Origin: Romanomermis culicivorax
Taxonomy: Eukaryota; Nematoda; Enoplea; Mermithida; Mermithidae
NCBI GenBank assembly: GCA_963922205.1
Contig: CAWUHX010000099.1
Coordinates: 868,001-932,000 of the forward strand
Direction: 5' to 3'
Length of the DNA: 64,000 bases
Below the pieces are notes generated by a model. It saw only the letters and a list, made by a program, of their open reading frames with translations. It had not been told where the DNA came from and searched no databases. Position numbers and translations under genes: made by a program. This document shows positions 56,167 through 64,000 of the stretch, one piece after another (positions within the stretch are counted from its first letter, which is position 1; every line of letters begins with the position of its first letter).

Positions 56167-57690
56167 GTTCCTGACATCAGACGTTTCTTATGTCGTGTGG
56201 TGTGTTTCCGATTCAGAAAATCAGTGGTGACATTATCGCTGAACAAACACTTACACAAGTATAGCACCACAAACTGACTGAATATGCTCAAAGTCCAAAA
56301 ATCGAAAGCTATCAACTTGTGGTAATCGAGTGACAGACTATTTTACGAAATCCCTGAATGCTTTTTGAAATAGATACATTTTTAGATTCCCTCGTGGCTT
56401 GCCACTCATCTTGTTTCATGTGCGCTCGTACACACCTTCAGTTCGAACTTCAGGAACCTTTTAATTAAATTTTTGAGCAACCCTGTATACATTTCAACAT
56501 TTTCGATGTATATTCTGTATTGACATATTTTTGTCCTTTTGTTGTTAATATTTTCGTCTTTATTCATTTTTCTGTTGTAACATAATCATTTTTCTTTATT
56601 TTCGTATCTGTTCATCCTGCCCATTTGGTCATAATTATGTTCATCTTTCTAAATATTTCTCTGTACGTCAAAGTGCTACTTTTGGCTATGACCCAGGCAC
56701 AATACTACCCACATACCAATACTATTACATTTCCAACAACAAAAACATTTATACGTTTTTCACAGTTTATGTTTTGTTCAGAAGGCTGCTCCCCCAAATG
56801 CGATCAGGCGATCTAATCTCCTGCTATTTCCAGCATGAAGAGCGACATCATGAAGCAAAATTGATCGATTTTCTTAATTTTTATCCCCCTTTTCAAGATC
56901 ATGTTTTTCTCTATTTGCGTGAGAAATTTTGCGTGTTCGACTGTCTCCCCTTCTCACGCGTAATATACACATGCAGCTTTTCCTCATTTCCATGTCTTGC
57001 TTAGATAATATATCGATTTTCGTTGATATTCTATAGAATCTCCCTCTTCTATCTTTCACTTTCTGGCTCTCATTCTACCTCTCTCAAAACGGTATCCAGA
57101 GACGTGAAGAAAATGAAAAATTGCGCAGAGGGTTCGACGGTATAGATTTTCTACAGTAATACAAGCCACTACAGAAGAATAAGCGCGTGTGTCATTCTGT
57201 CGGTGTTATTAAGTCTCGTAAGAGAGAGTGAGCACATGGTTTCATGGAAACCTGCTCTACATACAATCTAGGAGGCAGTGTATTTCCTGCATAGCGTGTT
57301 GTGTGCTATATCCTCCTAAGATTAAATGAGACTTTAGTCTCACAATAATTCCATTATTGGAAAAATAGGGGGCCTGGAGGATTCTGTTGTTTAGATCTTT
57401 TTCTCCCACTTCCCGATATCTGTGCCTACTTTTCAGGCTGGAAGAGTTGATGCTTATGGAGGAAGGCTCACTATGTCAGCGAGAAATAAGCATTTTTCTA
57501 GATGCTTTTTAAAGGCTCTTGTTATTCGCTCTTCTTTTTTGCCGCCTAACAGGAAAAATCTTTTTCGAAATCAATTTCCTATTGGTTATATACCGAAATC
57601 AGTATAGAATACTCAAACTCAATTTGCCTATTGTTTACGATAATTTCCAATACCTTTATCGTCTAGGTACGCGACGATAAGTAACCGATA
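56167..57690. other. 5' flank of the CELF gene
   Basis: No coding exon was identified. The overlapping frames at 56774-57059 on the two strands show no motif. The promoter and 5' UTR of the CELF gene are expected here or further upstream. Confidence 0.35.
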
Positions 57691-60056
57691 ATGGTACAGC
57701 AAAATGTCGGCTCAGCGTTGATTGCGGTTGTGGACAGTTCGAAAGTCAACATTGGCTATAATGCAGGTGGGTATGGCTTCTAAAAGTCGGCGAGTTTTAC
57801 TGTATCTTATGAAAAAACTGAAAGCAAAGCATTGAATTATTGAAAACCTTTTTGGGCGAATTTTCCAGCAAGTGCATCAATTTACTAAAATCTGAAGTAT
57901 CGTGCAACACTGTGAACTCGGAACATAACTGTTTTAGTTTATATCTAAACTTCAATGATAAGTGTACTTCAGAATAACGAATAGTGAATCACGAATGATC
58001 ACTTTTGTGAAGCATTGTAAAAGGTATCTAAAAAACTAAGTTTTGTTTTCTCTATTTTTTACAATCTAAAAAGTTTTGATGTTAATGCAGACAATACCAT
58101 AGTTCTGATTTTCGTCAATGATGATCCTGTTTGCATTTTTACCTTGGAGAATGTGCGTAAATCGTGTTAACAATTTCTCCGATGAAAACTTCCCGCCTAT
58201 TAACAAATGATACTCCATAATAAATACTTAGCAACTTTAACATCTCATCCTACGACATCTTATCAGAGAGGTTATCACGCTGCAAACGAAAATAATTCTA
58301 CACGAGACTCTTCAATTCTATATTTTGTTAGTTGGGAATCAAAGTGATATCTGATATTTACAGAATCAAGTAATTTTTTGTCAACCATTACTTTTATATC
58401 TTTCCAATTTTGCGAGTAATCAATTGGAAAGAAATATTCTTGTAATTTTCTGCTAGATCATTAAACTATTTTGAAGACAACACGGTTTTGTCATTCTGTA
58501 GATTTACAAGCATTCCATAAGTGACAGATCATTGATCATGAATGAAAATGATTTGACGTTTTGCATGCTAGTTCCGGATGTGAAAACTGCTGAAATGGTT
58601 TTAAACCTGACTCTTAAGCTCTATTTCTTTCTGATGGTCGTGCATGATAAAATTTGAATGTTCGGATTGACAAATGCCATTTTGTAACAAGTCTTTCTAC
58701 TCCACTTTACAGATCTCATAAACAACAATTCTACCAATTTGAACTTGAACATTATGAACTCAGCTCCTTCAAACATCAATAGCAGCAACGGCGCTCCTAT
58801 GATCCATTCCGTCGGATCGAATAGTCCCTTGAGTAACACTTCCAGTACGGACAGCAACGGATTTCCGGTCAAAGATCATGATGCGTTGAAATTATTTGTC
58901 GGGCAAATACCCAGGAATTTAGAAGAAAAGCATTTGCGACCGTTGTTCGAACAATTCGGCAAAATTTACGAATTTACCATCCTGAAGGATAAGTTCACCG
59001 GCATGCATAAGGGTGAGGGCCTAGATAAAACTCGGAATTGGATCCTGCCTGAAACTACACCCAGCCATCTAATCCAACAATTTATAGTCTTAAATCCAGA
59101 TGTAGATTCTAAATAGGACTGGGTCAAGCTTAGGGTTAGGCGTTCCGGATCCTTCGGATATTTGTCCCAAAAATTGTTGGATTCAGCTTGTTCCGGCTCT
59201 TCTTTTACTCGTCGTACACGTGAACCATAAATCCAAAATCAGAAAAAGATCCAAAAAACTGTTCCTCCGAGAGTACCGTTGATTTTTTTCATTCCTGCAT
59301 TGCAAAAATGTATCTTTCACATTCTACCTGTAGTATTGATATTCCACCTAGTCCACGGGAGCCAAACCCGTTTGTGGCGACCTCAGATCGGTTTGATCAC
59401 ATTGACCTTGTGACTTCTCAGTGATGGAAGAACTTCGCCACCACCTCGAGGCCCTTCAACGAATTATTTATCCAGGAATAAATTTCAACTTGATTATTTT
59501 TCCATCACATCTTTGTGCATGTTTATTTGCGGTTGCGAGGAGTGATAAGAAACATAATTTTGTGCAGTAATACACCTAAAAATAATCTGTCTTGTATAAA
59601 AGCAGATTTAATTTCTTCCTGGAAAAGATGTATAGAACTCGAAAGTTGATGCCGTACCTCCTTAATGCTTTACCTGCAGGAAAAACTTATTGTCTCAAAG
59701 TTTCCGAATGCTCTTTCTCTGCCATAAACACAGAAACGTAAGCATTCCTCACAAAAGCAGAGTCTGTGTTTACTATTAAGGTTAATAATTAATTTGTTCA
59801 TGGAAAAAGGTCATCTTGCCGATTCTTACGTTATTGTTTATAATCCAAATTATCGTTTGTCACATTACCAAGAAAAAGAGTGCAATATTCAAAACAACAG
59901 TTGAAAATTATTGCATCAACTGGTTCATTTGGTCAAATTTTTGTCTGAAACAACCTCCTACTTTCTATTTCAGGATGTGCCTTCCTAACTTATTGTCACA
60001 GAACATCGGCCTACAAATGTCAAGCAATGTTGCACGACCAAAAAACTTTGCCCGGG
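57691..60056 (+). CDS. CELF4/Bruno-3-type RNA-binding protein, 5' part (continues beyond the last exon found)
   Basis: Three coding exons join in phase: 57691-57766 (ATG), 58713-59012 and 59974-60056, giving 153 residues before the gene leaves recognisable sequence. After a low-complexity N-terminus (Asn/Ser/Thr-rich, [14 protein letters not shown] and NTSSTDSNG) the first RRM follows: [16 protein letters not shown] with the RNP2 strand, [16 protein letters not shown], then GCAFLTYC as RNP1 and [14 protein letters not shown] and QKTLPG mark the CELF3-6/Bruno-3 branch; CELF1/2 differ there. These proteins act in alternative splicing and mRNA stability, binding GU-rich elements. Two more RRMs are expected downstream. 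The donor after LPG (GTAAGA at 60057) is in the position expected for the family, but the next exon is not seen before 64000. An upstream non-coding exon is likely. Confidence 0.92.
57767..58712 (+). other. CELF intron 1
   Basis: GTGGGT donor to TTTACAG acceptor. AT-rich, no feature seen. Confidence 0.7.
59013..59973 (+). other. CELF intron 2
   Basis: GTGAGG donor to TATTTCAG acceptor. No repeat or gene is recognised. The open frame that runs past the donor to 59116 is intron readthrough. Confidence 0.7.
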
Positions 60057-63000
60057 GTAAGATCCTTATATATAGCGTTTTTCTTTATGTCTACTGTTTC
60101 TCTCTCATTTTGTCATTTTTTAATTTCTTCAAAAAATGACAATTTTTCATGCTCGACTTGACCTTGTTTCCAACCCCGATGCGCGGAGTAATAGACAAGC
60201 ATTTGCTTATGTTAACAAAATTATAATGACCAGACGTATATACAAACAGTGGCCAGATGTCCCGCGGTTTCCATGCAGTGCGTATTAGTGGGGACAGCAG
60301 TCGGAAAGGAGCCTAATTATGCTCAGTGTATATAATTGGTAATGCTGCAAGCAGATGTTAAAAATTCTAGTCTAGAGGGCAAATGAGGTTTTCGGAGCGA
60401 AATTTCTTTCATGTAGAAAAGAGCGTGGAAAAAATTGGAAAATTATGCAAAAATTGCATGAGTAAAATGTAATTCAGCAAACTACAGCCTGATAATATTA
60501 TATAAAAATGCAAAATACGTTGTTTGCATTTGACACCAGGTCAAAAAGAAAAGATGTTAGTTTCTCAATTTTCATTATGTAGTTTGAATCTAACATATTG
60601 ATCGAGAACGCTCGAAGCTCAATCACAATTTTTCAAATATTTTAATATATTCACTAAATTAAAAGGAAATCACTCTAAAAAATCAGATCGTATGTGTGCT
60701 CAACTTCTTAAATCCATATTTTCTGGTGCAAAGGAAAGTGCATGTGTGGTTATACAATGAAGATATTTTAAATCTCGGGTAAATTTTCAAATTTTTGCTT
60801 TTGTTCTGAAAAATTTTCGGTGATGAAGATGCAAGCTTACTGCACAAACAGGGATATAATGATCATTTAGAGTATATTCTGATGTGCTTGAATCAGCTTT
60901 CAATTTGAAATTTTATTATTCAGAACTGAAGCGCAGTCGGTTGTAACTGCATTTCACTTACGCAAACATTGTTTTCCTGCACTGAATCTCCAGTTACGCG
61001 AAACAATCGACGTTTGGGAACCTGGTTTTGCTCTGAAATATCATCGTTGAAAAACTTTTATCTGTTCTTCCTTTGCCGATCTTAGCAAATGTAGCGGTCA
61101 GTTTCCCACATAATGGATAAATACAAAATTGGGGAAACAGCAATTATTCAATTACTCTGTCTTTTGCATGAATATTAAGACGAATATAATTGCCTTCAAA
61201 CTGATCCTATCTTGTTCAAGTTGCAGTGTTAAAAAATCAAAGCTTCGTGTCTGGCCGGCTTAACGACAATGGTATAAAATATAGGGTTTAGCTGCAGCTC
61301 AGAATGCAGCCGAGTTTGTGCAATGGTTGCCTGTCTGTTCACAAACTTTTGCACTTTTTTCTACTGAATTTCGAAAAACCTTGGAATACTAACGCAGGGG
61401 GGTTCCAAACTTCCATTCTAAAAACCCTTCATTACAGTAATCAGAAAATATGTGAGCTGCCTGTTTTTTCAGTCGATAATAAAATTGCTTTAACTATTAT
61501 TGTACATCGGAATTTCAATCTCAGACTAATCGGCTTGACTTTATGTGAAATCACTCTTTTTATATCATTTTTTAGTTTATTTTCTGGCAGCAGAACCTCG
61601 ACAAATTTGAAGTCAATACTGTTGAAACGTCAAGTTTGGAGTCGAACAACTCTCAATAATTCCTTATCCAAAAGACTTAAATTCAATTATAGTTTAGAAC
61701 GGGTTTCTGATCAGTGACATCGTCCATATTGTTCATACAAATCATCCAGTAAAAATCCAGTAAAAAAATTTATTGAAAAATCTATTTTGACATTCATTCA
61801 GCACTGAAAAAGGCCATCGCCTTGAATTATCTGGCGATGTTTATTTTGAGATGTTTTGCATAATTTCCTATGCAATATGTGTACGAGTCCAATAGTGCCT
61901 ACACTCTACCTTCGCCTGTTTTTTATTTTATGCTCATAACCGAGTCATGACAGAAAAGTATAGTATCGAAAATTGTCACATAAGGCTTTTGCTTCAGAAC
62001 TTTTGCTCAAAGAGACTAGTCATCTTAGAGTTTTAGTTAACTAACTTCTGACTTTTCATTTCCGTTTGACGTATGGCTTAGCGGAAAATACGAAAATATG
62101 AAATAGTACTTCGTTTCCAGTTTCCACATTCACAAACGTTTAATGAAAAAAGGCATGTATTTCGGTACTATGAATTTTCAGTCGATTCATTTGTTTAGAT
62201 CATTCTAACCTAACCAACTTTTACAGTAATGGACTTATGACCGAACTCGCGACTAAACATCTCACCCGACTCTAACCGTGTAATCTAGAACGAACAGTCG
62301 ATTTAGGAAATTGGGGAATTATTCAGTTATATTATCTTGATATATTTGTCATTTTTGTGAGCTTCTTCACGTCCAGTTTCAAACTGCATTTATGACTATC
62401 TAACGGTGCCATTCAAAATTTAACTTGTTGAGTTTATCACTTGACCACGTCATGATTTGAACCAACCAGTGTGATATTAATATTTTTCTCCAAATGAGCC
62501 TTGGCAACACAATAGTTTTTTTAATGCAAATAAATCAGCATCGTCAGTTAATGCTTTTCACAAGTTGACAGTTGCGATCTAAATCACTGCTTTCCCTTTC
62601 ATCATTTCCTCGTTTGAATCAAAATTTTGCATCGCCGACAGTCATTTGAAACTAAATTGTTTATAATAGAAATTTTTGTCTTCACATTGATATTCGGTTG
62701 GTTTTGACACATCGCACTTTAGATAAATAACAAAATTGTTTCGTGATGCTTTCACAACCATTTTTTCGAAAGATGTATTTATTCGACAAAAACAATAAGA
62801 AACATATAAATATAAGAGAAAAGTAAAAAGTTTTGACAACTATTAGTGAATCACCATAGGTAAAGATTCCTCCCAGAAAGTGTTTGGCCTCACTCGGATA
62901 GATGTTCGTTCCCGCCCTAATAGAGAATTTTTCAGTGAGACTGGACTTCTGTGTTCCGAAACGCAGCAAATTTTGCATCAGTTGATAAACCTCGTTGAAT

Positions 63001-64000
63001 TCAAAAACAAGATGTAAAATAATGAATTTTTAGCTTTAACAAAGTTATACGTAGATCAAAGGTTGGTTAAAAATTTGTTGACCGTCTCCCCAAATTTTCC
63101 TTGATGCTGGTGTATATCATGCTAATTGATAGCTTTCCTAAATTTAATTCTGATGTAAGAAATACATATTCGCTTTTCAGAACGCTCGATAAAAAATAAA
63201 GATGAAGTGGTTTGTTGAACAGCAACTTCTTTACTCATTATCTGTGACTTCATTCAACAGATTTATCAAAATTTATTTGAATATTATGATGACAATAATC
63301 AACATATGTAGAGTATAAATTCAACAGCAGTCTTTCTGGATGAAACATTGCAATTCAGAGGATGCCTCATATACTTTGTCGCAATTCATGATTAGAAGAT
63401 ATAATATGTCTTCTTTAGCGTTTGGACCAGAAGTTTCGGTCAACAGTAACAGATTTTCTAAGTTTTCGAATGGATGCATCTGTGATCAGAGTCGTTATGT
63501 CTACAAATGTATGCATATCAACATAAATCGTGATAATTTAATATAAGGTAGATATTTGACTCGAGTAGGATGTTATTAATATTCTTAATCAAAATACGCA
63601 AGACTCTTTTTTGTAATCGGTTTCCATTATATTGACGTACTTTTTCTGACGTCAAAAGTACTTAACGACCATTTTTCGAAAATAACATACATTGATAGCG
63701 CATGTTTGTACAATTTAGCTATTTGCAATCAGTATTCGAAATTTGAAAATTTCGTCATATTAGCTATGCTTTTCATAAATGTCTCGAACAATGAAAACTT
63801 CACCCATATTTGATCAGACTAACCATCGAAGCGCGTGTGCATACAATGAGAGATTTCCCTGAAAACACTAGAGTCCACAGGACTAATATTCAATCCCCTA
63901 TACTTCCTGAAATACACGATGCTGAGTTTCATGGTGTTGGTAAGCTGATAACTCGAAAGCTGTGCAAAATCAGTAATGTCGACGCCTTAAGTATCTTTCG
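60057..64000. other. CELF intron or intergenic DNA, few features
   Basis: No confident exon. A fragment of the TTAAGCTACAGCT repeat lies at 61255-61312, and a degenerate TATAGTCTG-family copy may occupy 61965-62155. Frames at 61304-61717 and 63340-63546 have no motif. A minus-strand frame near the right edge (63830-63985) is open but unassigned. Confidence 0.35.
62870..63015 (-). CDS. Possible exon of an insect-type chemoreceptor (Gr/Or), unconfirmed
   Basis: On the minus strand a frame reads NEVYQLMQNLLRFG then LTEKFSIRAGTNIYPSEAKH and FLGGIFTYG. The pattern 'Lxx..fsi.AG..+p.s...f...l..tys' is reminiscent of the segment before the last transmembrane helix of insect gustatory/odorant receptors. 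The flanking splice sites are weak and no other receptor exon was found nearby, so this is a low-confidence call; the strand and length are approximate. Confidence 0.22.

Overview
The window is nuclear DNA of an invertebrate animal, most likely a non-dipteran arthropod. It is AT-rich and intron-rich, with GT-AG introns from 58 bp to over 7 kb. Real genes are thinly spread and are recognised only exon by exon. Most of the rest is intron or intergenic DNA packed with short non-autonomous transposons. The species cannot be settled from the sequence alone.

Layout. (1) 1161-2755 (+): an intronless reading frame resembling a DEDD-type 3'-5' exonuclease (EXD/Mut-7/Egalitarian type), with altered catalytic positions, one in-frame stop and a frame change, so probably a pseudogene or retrocopy. 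(2) 7726-7884 (+): a fragment of a THAP zinc finger. (3) 11250-26913 (+): a Wnt ligand gene in seven recognisable coding exons, most like Wnt16; the signal-peptide exon was not found. (4) 28257-31854: a 3.6-kb DNA transposon with 3-bp target duplications that contains a ~1-kb 18-bp satellite. (5) 33704-39416: a related GC-rich MITE, a decayed DIRS-type retrotransposon, a Harbinger-family element and a large repeat carrying an 84-bp array. (6) 40023-44365 (+): a short calponin-homology (transgelin/Mp20-like) gene whose second intron hosts a Harbinger element with a transposase remnant. (7) 45647-46130 (-): a decayed frame of unknown family. (8) 47044-51089 (-): an SLC22/organic cation transporter gene with ten coding exons. 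(9) 52060-52374 (+) a mariner remnant and 53800-54239 a tRNA-derived SINE with clear target duplications. (10) 57691-60056 and beyond the window (+): the 5' part of a CELF4/Bruno-3-type RNA-binding protein gene. (11) 60057-64000: no confident gene; one possible chemoreceptor exon on the minus strand.

The four intact genes are unrelated in function (secreted signal, actin-binding protein, membrane transporter, RNA-binding protein), so the window is ordinary animal gene neighbourhood and not a cluster. The unusual biology is in the repeats. There are PIF/Harbinger-like elements of several sizes with shared ends. One of them has an internal arm segment apparently amplified into a satellite. Three unrelated elements have ends built from short repeated motifs in inverted orientation. 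A ~250-bp MITE family occurs about ten times. A 1.8-kb repeat with an 84-bp (28-codon) internal array is present three times, two of them as a giant inverted pair inside a Wnt intron.
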